From DATKMG01 sp035541995 (GTDB lineage: Bacteria > Acidobacteriota > Terriglobia > Versatilivoradales > Versatilivoraceae): DNA of 6,873 nt. The DNA is taken from assembly GCA_035541995.1 (NCBI GenBank), contig DATKMG010000185.1, positions 1-6,873 of the forward strand. Direction: 5' to 3'. Below, in pieces: positions 1-6,668 of this stretch (its first letter is position 1; each line of letters opens with the position of its first letter). The position numbers and the translations under genes are program-made. The notes under the pieces were generated by a model. The model ran no database searches. It saw nothing but the letters and a program-made list of their open reading frames with translations, and was not told the DNA's origin.

Positions 1-406
1 CAGAAACCACAAACGCTGCTGCTTGATTGACAGAGGGTATGCCGTACGGTTCGCTGAGTGAGAGCTTTCCACTTCTTCTATCTCCGGAAATTATTGCTGG
101 AGCCGGTTTTCTTCATTAGTAGCATAATCCCCAACGAGGGGTTAGAAAAGGCTAATAATTCGCGGAGGACAGTGAATATTAGCTTGTGACGCAATTTTGA
201 ACAGATGAATCTACCTTCCGTTTGAACCTCGTTGAGATGACTCAAGCTTGGGTGAAACAGCACGCCCTGCAAGGAGACTGTCTCCTATTGTCCGAAGGCC
301 AGCCTGCAAGTGCAGCCAAATCAGCTAGGGAAATGCGGCGCTCATGGCAACGCGATTGCTTGCGCAAGTCATGCTGCATTATTCAACAATCAAAAGGAAT
401 GACAAC
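1..406. other. about 400 bases without a convincing gene; leader of the truncated plus-strand gene
   Basis: Open frames here are short and show no recognisable protein pattern in either direction. There is no tRNA or rRNA signature. The stretch probably contains the promoter and 5' untranslated leader of the frame starting at 407. A TTGACA sequence occurs at 27-32, but no matching -10 box is seen at the right spacing, so no promoter is assigned. A short GC hairpin (CCCC, 5-base loop, GGGG) lies at 129-141, and a 15-base dyad lies at 272-286. Confidence 0.5.
272..286. repeat. 15-base near-perfect palindrome (AGGAGAC-T-GTCTCCT)
   Basis: Seven bases on each side of a single central T are perfectly complementary. 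The dyad sits about 120 bases before the start of the truncated plus-strand gene. It could be a regulator binding site, or a very tight hairpin if transcribed; no T-run follows, so it is not a terminator. A single copy is seen in the window. Confidence 0.35.
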
Positions 407-577
407 ATGGTTAACAATAGGAGACTGGGGAGAGTCATAATCGCTTGTTCACTGCTCGTTTTTTGTGCGGGTGTGCTGCCGCTTTGTGCCCAGATCACTG
501 CTGCGACAATCTATACCTACTTTTCTTCACACCCGACCTCTCAATCGGGTCGATGGTTGGACCCCGATGCGATTTGA
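407..577 (+). pseudogene. 5' remnant of a probable Oar/TonB-dependent-receptor-like gene
   Basis: From the ATG at 407 the frame encodes MVNNRRLGRVIIACSLLVF and then CAGVLPLCAQITAATIY: a basic N-terminus, a hydrophobic core and an A-Q cleavage region, i.e. a good signal peptide. AGGA stands eight bases before the ATG. The residues right after the cleavage site (QITAATIY) are typical of large acidobacterial outer-membrane receptors, in which a G-T-V-x-D-x-x-G-A carboxypeptidase-regulatory-like domain normally follows. Here the next residues are TYFSSHPTSQSG and a stop comes at 575-577; none of the three plus frames resumes the expected domain. The last 37 bases are also the 3' end of the opposite-strand gene. 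I read about 407-514 as a real gene start cut off by a rearrangement. It could instead be a 56-residue secreted peptide gene; the family assignment rests on few residues. Confidence 0.45.
531..550. repeat. inverted repeat at the end of the operon (ACCCGA / TCGGGT)
   Basis: A 6-bp GC-rich stem (531-536 with 545-550) and an 8-base loop that contains the TGA stop of the duplicated-domain gene. Neither strand has a T-run after the stem: on the minus strand it is followed by GTGAAGAAAAG. A classical intrinsic terminator is therefore not supported, although it is the only hairpin at the operon's end. Confidence 0.3.
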
Positions 578-1257
578 GGTCCGTTAATTTTCCACCAAAT
601 GAAATCATAGGTCTTCTGATCAAGGCGACGTTTCAAATCGAAAATATAATTCTTCTCAGACCCATTCTCGCCTCCTGTCCGTTCGAACGTGCTCAGTCTC
701 AACTGGAAAGAACCGGTACTCCCCATGGACGAAAGGTCTCCATAGCTCCACAGACGGGAATGGGCCTTTTGGCTTGTCTTGTAGGCTATGTAGCGATCGC
801 TAATCTCTAAAGTTCCCTGGCATCCGCCAAATGTATGCTGATGCTTGACTGGGATCTCATATATTGTCTTGATGTCGGTAGGGATCAATTCGGAGACCAG
901 AGGCTTGGCTAGTTTCCTATGCAGGAAGGCTCCCAGGGATTCAGGAATCACTCCCTCTGTCAGTTCAAAATTGAAAATCTTGTCTTTCCCGAATTCTAAC
1001 TTCCTGTCTTCATAAGTTAGAAGGGAAATCTTTTTGGGGCCCAGGAGTCCCAGTTGCTGGATGTCCTCGAACTTCCATGCTCGTGCGTCCTTCTGGTGGT
1101 TGGTAATATATTCAACGCTTGTGTCTCCAAACACCAATTCACCGTGGCAGCTCTTGACTCCGTGGTCATGCCTGACTTTGAATCGGATCTCTGCGCCGAA
1201 GTGCAGAGAGGAAAAAAGGTTAAAACCAACAAGCAAGAAAATGGGATATCGATTCAT
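541..1257 (-). CDS. secreted protein of unknown function with two copies of an HxHx4C domain
   Basis: I do not recognise a named family. The 238-residue product starts with a signal peptide (MNRYPIFLLV then GFNLFSSLHFGA, possible cleavage after A22), so it should be periplasmic. The rest is an internal duplication: residues about 25-115 and 134-224 align, with H30-x-H32-x4-C37-x-G39 matching H139-x-H141-x4-C146-x-G148, followed in both by a G-x-L-x(9)-Y stretch, an aromatic pair around the W of AWKFEDIQQLG (60-70) and RLWSYGDLSSMG (168-179), and a shared LLTYED/RLSTFE strand leading to FNFEL/YIFDL. The pattern of short strands with one ending helix suggests a small beta-rich fold. I recall similar W-x-F-E-D-I-Q-Q proteins as hypothetical proteins of Acidobacteriota, but cannot check this. 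The His/Cys cluster and its place at the end of a copper-efflux operon suggest metal binding (inference). GAGGA lies just before the ATG. The last 14 residues fall outside the repeat. Confidence 0.75.
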   Translation of the reverse strand: MNRYPIFLLVGFNLFSSLHFGAEIRFKVRHDHGVKSCHGELVFGDTSVEYITNHQKDARAWKFEDIQQLGLLGPKKISLLTYEDRKLEFGKDKIFNFELTEGVIPESLGAFLHRKLAKPLVSELIPTDIKTIYEIPVKHQHTFGGCQGTLEISDRYIAYKTSQKAHSRLWSYGDLSSMGSTGSFQLRLSTFERTGGENGSEKNYIFDLKRRLDQKTYDFIWWKINGPQIASGSNHRPD

Positions 1258-1285
1258 AAGATCCTCGCCATACTAACTGAAGTAC

Positions 1286-1816
1286 TCATTGTGCCATCTG
1301 CTGGTGAACACTCTGCAATGCGGATGTAAAGCTGATCATTCGACCACCGTGATGACTTTGGAAATCCTCTGCTTTCTGCTTATCCTCAAAGGTTACCAGA
1401 CTGGGCATGCAGCGGTCGTAGTGCATCTCACAGAGAAGGCCGCTATCAGCCCTCATAGTGGAGCTACCGCAGCATTCCATAACGTCCGACCCTTCAATAT
1501 AATAAGCAGACTCGGCGTCAATGCGTTTTCCGCTCCCGAAGTCTGTCGCTTCCGTTGCCTTGCCCTTGCTCTCAATGGCAAACCGCAAACCGCAACGAGG
1601 GCAACAGGAGGGGTAACTCTTCCCGTCAGATGAATTCACAACATAGGTTTGAGCCGGGTGCAGCGGACGCTTGCAGACAGAACAGACTGGATTCCCCGCA
1701 GCCAGGCGGCCGCTTTGAACCAGGTAAAAGAGATATCCCCCCACTCCGAAAATGAGCAAGACAATCAGCCAGGAGGCTGGGTTCTTAGACATTAGCAAAT
1801 GGTTTCCTGAGTCCAT
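1286..1816 (-). CDS. membrane-anchored Cys-rich protein with NosL-like C-terminal half
   Basis: This 176-residue protein has one membrane helix at about 15-33 and a domain predicted to be periplasmic. The N-terminal part carries C45xxC48 with H53 (CSVCKRPLH), then C71-C72-x2-C75 (CCPRCGL), a zinc-ribbon-like or metal-binding arrangement. The second half follows the NosL pattern: RIDAESAYYIEGSDV at 98-112 resembles the W-I-D-A-x-x-A-Y-Y-V-x-G-S-D region of NosL, and VTFEDKQKAEDFQSHHGGR at 141-159 resembles its A-F-x-x-x-x-x-A-E-x-F-x-x-x-H-G-G end. Between them lie extra candidate ligands C115, C116, C129, M131, H132 and C136, where NosL normally has a short PMG segment. NosL proteins bind Cu(I) and are usually lipoproteins; here there is no lipobox. 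Lying 23 bases after cusA, it may store or deliver copper for the pump (inference). The first ATG is chosen because GAGGGGA sits just upstream; M9 is an alternative. Confidence 0.65.
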   Translation of the reverse strand: MDSGNHLLMSKNPASWLIVLLIFGVGGYLFYLVQSGRLAAGNPVCSVCKRPLHPAQTYVVNSSDGKSYPSCCPRCGLRFAIESKGKATEATDFGSGKRIDAESAYYIEGSDVMECCGSSTMRADSGLLCEMHYDRCMPSLVTFEDKQKAEDFQSHHGGRMISFTSALQSVHQQMAQ

Positions 1817-1820
1817 AAGA

Positions 1821-1827
1821 TCCCCTC
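1821..1827 (-). promoter_or_regulatory. Shine-Dalgarno site that decides the start of the NosL-like gene
   Basis: GAGGGGA followed by TCTT and the ATG at 1816 supports the first methionine over M9, which has only a weaker AGGAAA about a dozen bases before it. The next gene uses almost the same context (GAGGA, TCTT, ATG; site at 1262-1266). Confidence 0.65.
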
Positions 1828-1839
1828 TTCAAATCAGGT

Positions 1840-4800
1840 TCAATTCGCGTTGAATTCAAGCGGCGGACTATAAGCCTGGTGCTTGACCTCCGCATTCCAT
1901 TTCCAAAGAAAATAGATGCTGGGGTAGACCATCAGCTCCAATATAAACGAAGTTGCAAGACCACCCACCATGGGTGCCACTACGCGTTTCATCATGTCCG
2001 AGCCTGTGCCGATGGACCACATGATGGGCATCAGCCCCATGAAGGCCGCACAGACAGTCATCATTTTGGGGCGAACCCGTTTGACAGCACCGTGAATGAT
2101 AACCTCTGTTAATTCTACCTTGTTTTTCAGGACTCTTTTCCGCCTGGCGTCTTCATAGGAGAGGTCCAAGAAAAGCAACATGAAAACGCCGGTTTCAGCA
2201 TCCAGTCCCATTAGCGCGATCATGCCGACCCAGGCGGCAATCGAAATGTTGTACCCCAGCACATACATCAACCAAACGGCGCCGATCAGAGAGAACGGTA
2301 TGGCCATCATTACAATCGAGGCCTTTACCACTGACTTGGTGTTCATGTAGAGGAGGGCAAAAATCAACACCAGTGTTATTGGAATAACGACCTTTAAGCG
2401 CTCTCGGACGCGCAGCATATTCTCATACTGACCGCTCCAGACCAGGGAATAGCCAGATGGGAGATTCAACTTGTCCTGTACCAGTTTCTTGGCCCGCTCC
2501 ACGTAGCCACCGATATCACTGGTGGCAAGATCCACAAAGACGTAACCTGCCAGCATTCCGTTTTCATCTCGGATCATGGCCGGACCATTGACCTTCTTGA
2601 TTTCAGCGATCTGTGAGATAGGGATCTGAGCTCCGCTTGGAGTGGCGACCAACACTTGGCTGAGACGTTCCAAGTTGTCTCTTTCTTCGCGAGGGTAGCG
2701 GACATTGACCGGATAACGGGCACGACCTTCGATGGCCGTGGTGACATTCTCTCCGCCAATGGCTGACATGATGACGTTTTGCGCATCGGCCACGGTCAAT
2801 CCATAGCGTGCCAATTGGTCCCTCTTTAGTTCAAAATCGACGAAGTAACCGCCCGCGACTCTTTCAGCGAAGACAGATCGCGTTTCGGGGAGTTCCTTCA
2901 TTAATGCTTCCAAGTGGCCGCCAATGCTTTCGATTTCCAGCAAGTCAGGTCCAAAGATCTTGATGCCCACCGGGGTCCTCACCCCCGTAGTCAGCATATC
3001 AATACGGTTCTTGATGGGCATTGTCCAGGCATTAGTGACTCCAGGGATCCTGACTTTTTGGTCCATTTCGGCCACCAAATCCTCTACAGAGATCCGCTCG
3101 GGCCAGATCCGTCGGAACAAGAGATTCTTGAGCCATTCAGGCGACCAAGTGGAGTACCATTGCTCCATGTAACGCCAGTCGGAGGCGGGTTTCAGAACCA
3201 CCGTGGTCTCCATCATGGAAAACGGCGCCGGATCCGTCGACGTCTCTGCCCGCCCGGCCTTGCCGAAGACAGTCTGAACCTCTGGAAACTGCTTTAGCAT
3301 TTCATCCTGATGCTGAAGGACAGCTTGGGCCTGGGCCACCGAGATGCCCGGTAGGGTGGTAGGCATATAAAGGATTGTCCCCTCATTCAAAGGCGGCATG
3401 AATTCATTTCCAAGCCGGAAATATACCGGGACCGTCGTTGCCGCCAATAACAACGCAATGGCAATGGTGGTTTTAGGGTATTTCAGAACCAGCCGTGCTG
3501 GGGCTTCATAAATTTTAAAGAGCAGTCGACTGATCGGGTGTTTTTCCTCTTTGTAGTACTTCCCGACGAGAACCTGGTTAGCTACCCAGGATAACCAACG
3601 AGGACGGAAGATCCAGTAATCCATGCGAGCGAACAGCATACGCATAGCCGGATCCAGAGTAACCGCCAAAATGGCGGCAATGGCCATGGCAAAGTTCTTA
3701 GTAAATGCAAGCGGCTTGAACAACCGTCCTTCCTGATCGACCAGGGTGAATACAGGCAAAAAAGCCACGGCAATCACCAGCAGTGAGAAAAAAACCGAGG
3801 GGCCGACTTCCTTGAGAGCCTGCAGTCTTACGGCGTGAAAATCGCCGATGCGTCCACCTTCAATCCATAGTTCGAGCTTCTTGTAGGCATTCTCCACTTC
3901 CACGATGGCCCCGTCCACCAGGATTCCAATGGAGATGGCAATTCCCGCCAGCGACATGATGTTGGAGTTCAGTCCCATCCCATACATGGGAATGAAAGCC
4001 AGCAAAACAGACACGGGGATCGTGACGATGGGGATGATGGCCGAGGGGATATGCCAGAGAAACACCATGATGACAAAACTGACAATAATCATTTCAACGA
4101 TCAACTCATGTTTGAGGGTGTCGATGGAGCGCTCAATAAGTTCCGACCGGTCGTAGGTGGTGACCGCTTTTACTCCTGGAGGCAGCGAAGCTTCCAGATC
4201 TTTGAGTTTCTCTTTGACGCGGCGAATGACTTTGTCAGCATTTTCATTGTGGCGCATGATCACAATCCCGCCCACAACATCGCCTTTTCCGTCCAAATCG
4301 GCAATCCCCCGCCGGATCTCGGGTCCCCTCTCGACCCGCGCCACATCCCTTAGCAAAACAGGTGTGCCGCGCTCATTGGTTTTCAGGACTACTTCTTCCA
4401 GATCTTCAGGCTTTTTGACATAGCCGTGGCTCCGGACCATGTACTCCTTCCCGGAGAACTCAATGAGCCGGCCTCCAACCTCCACGTTGGAGTTGCGCAC
4501 CGCTTCAGCCACCATTATGATTGGAATGTTGTATGCAGCCAAGCGATCACGGTCTACAGTCACCTGGTACTGGTTTTGGAAGCCACCCAGCGTCGCGACC
4601 TCAGACACACCTGGCACGGATTGGAGGGCATAGCGCAAGTTCCAATCTTGAAAGGATCGCAGATCTGCGAGCGAGTGCTTGCCGCTTTTATCGACCAGCG
4701 CATACTGGAAGATCCACCCCACACCGGTAGCGTCCGGACCGATTTCTGTTTTCACTCCAGGGGGAAGAGAAGAGGTCACCTTGCTCAGGTACTCGAGGAC

Positions 4801-5124
4801 CCGGCTGCGGGCCCAGTAAATATCGGTCCCATCTTCAAAAACGATGTAAACATAAGAGAATCCGAAATCAGAAAAACCATGGATGGCCTTGACCTTGGGG
4901 GCCCCCAGCAAGGCGCTGGTAATCGGATAAGTCACCTGGTCTTCAATAATGTCCGGCGAGCGGTCCCATTTGGAGTAGATAATGACCTGGGTATCCGAAA
5001 GATCGGGGATGGCGTCAATGGGCTGGTTATACAGAGCCCAGAAACCCAGCACGACCACGGCCGCAGCGAACATCAGGACGATGTACTTGTTATGGGCGCA
5101 GATTTCAATGAGTCTCTCAACCAT
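1840..5124 (-). CDS. cusA: CusA-type heavy-metal efflux RND pump (Cu(I)/Ag(I) class)
   Basis: A 1094-residue inner-membrane proton antiporter that drives metal out through CusB and the channel. The fold is complete: TM1 at about 13-31, a large periplasmic domain, TM2-TM6 at about 341-493, TM7 at about 551-568, a second periplasmic domain, and TM8-TM12 at about 909-1073. M587 (in YMPTTLPG), M637 (in SMMETTV) and M710 (in NRIDMLTTG) align with the three metal-binding methionines M573, M623 and M672 of E. coli CusA, favouring monovalent metal. In TM4, D404 and E411-N412 (VDGAIVEVEN) supply the proton-relay acids. The extra Asp seen in Zn/Co/Cd pumps such as CzcA is replaced by S398. E977 in TM10 is also kept. 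The protein is about 47 residues longer than E. coli CusA, explained by insertions at about 498-528 (a Trp/Arg-rich stretch after TM6) and 649-676. The start is supported by GAGGTGG six bases upstream (from GAGG). Confidence 0.95.
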   Translation of the reverse strand: MVERLIEICAHNKYIVLMFAAAVVVLGFWALYNQPIDAIPDLSDTQVIIYSKWDRSPDIIEDQVTYPITSALLGAPKVKAIHGFSDFGFSYVYIVFEDGTDIYWARSRVLEYLSKVTSSLPPGVKTEIGPDATGVGWIFQYALVDKSGKHSLADLRSFQDWNLRYALQSVPGVSEVATLGGFQNQYQVTVDRDRLAAYNIPIIMVAEAVRNSNVEVGGRLIEFSGKEYMVRSHGYVKKPEDLEEVVLKTNERGTPVLLRDVARVERGPEIRRGIADLDGKGDVVGGIVIMRHNENADKVIRRVKEKLKDLEASLPPGVKAVTTYDRSELIERSIDTLKHELIVEMIIVSFVIMVFLWHIPSAIIPIVTIPVSVLLAFIPMYGMGLNSNIMSLAGIAISIGILVDGAIVEVENAYKKLELWIEGGRIGDFHAVRLQALKEVGPSVFFSLLVIAVAFLPVFTLVDQEGRLFKPLAFTKNFAMAIAAILAVTLDPAMRMLFARMDYWIFRPRWLSWVANQVLVGKYYKEEKHPISRLLFKIYEAPARLVLKYPKTTIAIALLLAATTVPVYFRLGNEFMPPLNEGTILYMPTTLPGISVAQAQAVLQHQDEMLKQFPEVQTVFGKAGRAETSTDPAPFSMMETTVVLKPASDWRYMEQWYSTWSPEWLKNLLFRRIWPERISVEDLVAEMDQKVRIPGVTNAWTMPIKNRIDMLTTGVRTPVGIKIFGPDLLEIESIGGHLEALMKELPETRSVFAERVAGGYFVDFELKRDQLARYGLTVADAQNVIMSAIGGENVTTAIEGRARYPVNVRYPREERDNLERLSQVLVATPSGAQIPISQIAEIKKVNGPAMIRDENGMLAGYVFVDLATSDIGGYVERAKKLVQDKLNLPSGYSLVWSGQYENMLRVRERLKVVIPITLVLIFALLYMNTKSVVKASIVMMAIPFSLIGAVWLMYVLGYNISIAAWVGMIALMGLDAETGVFMLLFLDLSYEDARRKRVLKNKVELTEVIIHGAVKRVRPKMMTVCAAFMGLMPIMWSIGTGSDMMKRVVAPMVGGLATSFILELMVYPSIYFLWKWNAEVKHQAYSPPLEFNAN

Positions 5125-5127
5125 AGA

Positions 5128-5143
5128 CCACCTCGTCCTCCTT
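5128..5143 (-). promoter_or_regulatory. tandem Shine-Dalgarno-like sites before cusA
   Basis: The minus strand reads AAGGAGG, two bases, then GAGGTGG before the cusA ATG. The nearer site (GAGG at 5131-5134) is six bases from the ATG and best placed; the stronger upstream AAGGAGG is 12 bases away. No short reading frame between them explains the first one. The 80-base cusB-cusA gap is the longest in the operon and otherwise shows nothing clear. Confidence 0.6.
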
Positions 5144-5204
5144 CAAGTCTACAGGTGGAAGGAGCTTGGATTTCTGGAGATGGCAAGCCTGTTCAAGCTT
5201 AGGA

Positions 5205-6668
5205 CTATTGGCCATGTTGATGTCCTCCTTCCATACCGGAGATGGCGGCCTTCAGTTTCGATTCCGAGTCGAGCAGGAAATTAGCACCGGTGACGACCTT
5301 GTCTCCGCCTGAAAGACCCGATTTAATTTCGTAGAAATTCCGGATCTTAACGCCCGTTTTCACTTCGCGTGGCTCAAATTGCCCGTCTCCTTTGGCCACG
5401 AAAACCAGGGACCTTTCACCGGTTGTAATCACTGCGCTTTCTGGAACTGCCAGGGCCTTGCCCAGGCTCCCTTTGAACTCCACATTGGCGTACATTTCGG
5501 GTTTAAACACTTCTGTTGGATTGGGAAGCTCAATCCGGACTTTGACTGTCCGCGTTTTCTCGTCGAGGGTGGGATAGATGAAGCTTATCAGGCCCCTCCA
5601 TACCTTGCTTGGCTGATAAGCAAGAGTAATTTCCGCCGGCTGGCCAATCCTGATGAAGGGAAGGTTGACTTCATAAATATCGGCTAATACCCATATTGAA
5701 GAAAGATCAATGATGTCGTAGAGGGTGTCGGCCGGCATGACTCTCATCCCCTGCACAGCCGTCCTGGCAGTGACGGTCCCACTCACCGGGGAGTAGATCT
5801 CGAGAGCTTTCAAGGGCTGCTCGGTCTTCTCCAGTTGAGCAATTTCATCGGCCCGGATGTCCCATAGCGACAGGCGCTGACGAGCCGACTCCAAAAGGTC
5901 AATCCCATTGAGAGAGGAATCTGGACCCAGAGAGTCGAACTTCCGTTTGGCACGAAGCGCCAGAAGGTATTCCTTTTGAGTGGCCCATAGATCGGGCGAG
6001 TATACAGAAAACAGGGGATCGCCTTTCTTGACAGGCTGTCCGACGGAGTTTACGTAGATATCCTGGATGTAGCCTTCGAACTTGGTATGCACGTGGTGCA
6101 GGCGTGTTTCTTCAGCGGCGACGAGGCCAACGGTGCGAATGCTTTGCTGCAAGTCCATCAGCTTGGCTTCATCCAGGGTAATCCCCATCATCTGCTGGCG
6201 CTCTTGACTGATCTTTACAGGAACATAGCCAGGGATGCCCGGTTCGCCAACACCGGCGGTTTCATCCGAGTAGACCGGTACCAAGTCCATCCCATCCGGC
6301 GCCTTACCGAGCTTGTCCGACCGGTTTTGCGGATTCATAGGGTCAACGTAATAGAGGATCTTCCGCTCCGCCGGCGTTCTGGCTTCGGCAGTCTTGTGGC
6401 CTTCATGGGAGGCCTTGCCTGCTTCTTTCTCTGCAGGGGATTCCTTGGCTTCCTTCTCGATAGGAATCAGTCTCATGCCGCAGATCGGACAATCCCCTGG
6501 TTTGTCTGACACGTAAGTGGGGTGCATGGGGCAATGGTACTGTTGGGCTGCCCTTTTGACCGTGGTGGTCCCCGCTGATTGCGGTTTCGAGTGTTGCCTA
6601 GCCGCGAACCAATATCCCCCTCCTCCCAATACAGCTGCTAAGAGAAATCCCAGTATGAAGTTTCTCAT
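5205..6668 (-). CDS. cusB: CusB-type periplasmic adaptor (membrane fusion protein) with N-terminal heavy-metal-binding domain
   Basis: This 487-residue protein is the adaptor linking the RND pump to the outer-membrane channel, and in the Cus system it also passes Cu(I)/Ag(I) to CusA. Residues 5-22 form an uncleaved-type membrane anchor. Residues 44-69 form a heavy-metal-binding module with C46, M48, H49, C60, C63 and M65 (CPMHP, then CPICGM). Residues 104-133 carry the second CusB-like motif, with DPMNP (109-113) and GMDLVPVY (126-133). The adaptor body follows: the first barrel-sandwich half near 195-225 (KFEGYIQDIYV, then VKKGDPLFSVYSPDL), a helical hairpin at about 227-285, the second half near 291-325 (YSPVSGTV), a beta-barrel at about 325-400 and a membrane-proximal domain to about 475. 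The C-terminus GGHQHGQ adds two histidines. The ATG is preceded by GAGGTG seven bases upstream (measured from GAGG) and overlaps the stop of the channel gene. No CusF domain is fused at the C-terminus. Metal identity rests mainly on the neighbouring pump. Confidence 0.92.
   Translation of the reverse strand: MRNFILGFLLAAVLGGGGYWFAARQHSKPQSAGTTTVKRAAQQYHCPMHPTYVSDKPGDCPICGMRLIPIEKEAKESPAEKEAGKASHEGHKTAEARTPAERKILYYVDPMNPQNRSDKLGKAPDGMDLVPVYSDETAGVGEPGIPGYVPVKISQERQQMMGITLDEAKLMDLQQSIRTVGLVAAEETRLHHVHTKFEGYIQDIYVNSVGQPVKKGDPLFSVYSPDLWATQKEYLLALRAKRKFDSLGPDSSLNGIDLLESARQRLSLWDIRADEIAQLEKTEQPLKALEIYSPVSGTVTARTAVQGMRVMPADTLYDIIDLSSIWVLADIYEVNLPFIRIGQPAEITLAYQPSKVWRGLISFIYPTLDEKTRTVKVRIELPNPTEVFKPEMYANVEFKGSLGKALAVPESAVITTGERSLVFVAKGDGQFEPREVKTGVKIRNFYEIKSGLSGGDKVVTGANFLLDSESKLKAAISGMEGGHQHGQ

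Noticed and set aside
27..32. TTGACA as a -35 promoter box
   Set aside because: No -10-like hexamer 16-18 bases downstream, so the match is probably chance.
78..272. Minus-strand open frame of 64 codons in the left region
   Set aside because: No recognisable motif, no clear Shine-Dalgarno site and no supporting context.
222..440. Plus-strand open frame of 72 codons with a TTG start
   Set aside because: Weak start, no recognisable pattern, and it overlaps the better-supported signal-peptide frame starting at 407.
531..550. Intrinsic terminator for the operon
   Set aside because: The stem is only 6 bp, the loop holds the stop codon, and no T-run follows on either strand.
445..810. Plus-strand open frame of 121 codons across the end of the operon
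   Set aside because: Mostly antisense to the duplicated-domain gene, with no family resemblance and no good ribosome site.
4426..5202. Long plus-strand open frame (258 codons) opposite cusA
   Set aside because: It is fully antisense to a well-conserved cusA region and its translation resembles no protein family; it reflects codon composition of the real gene.
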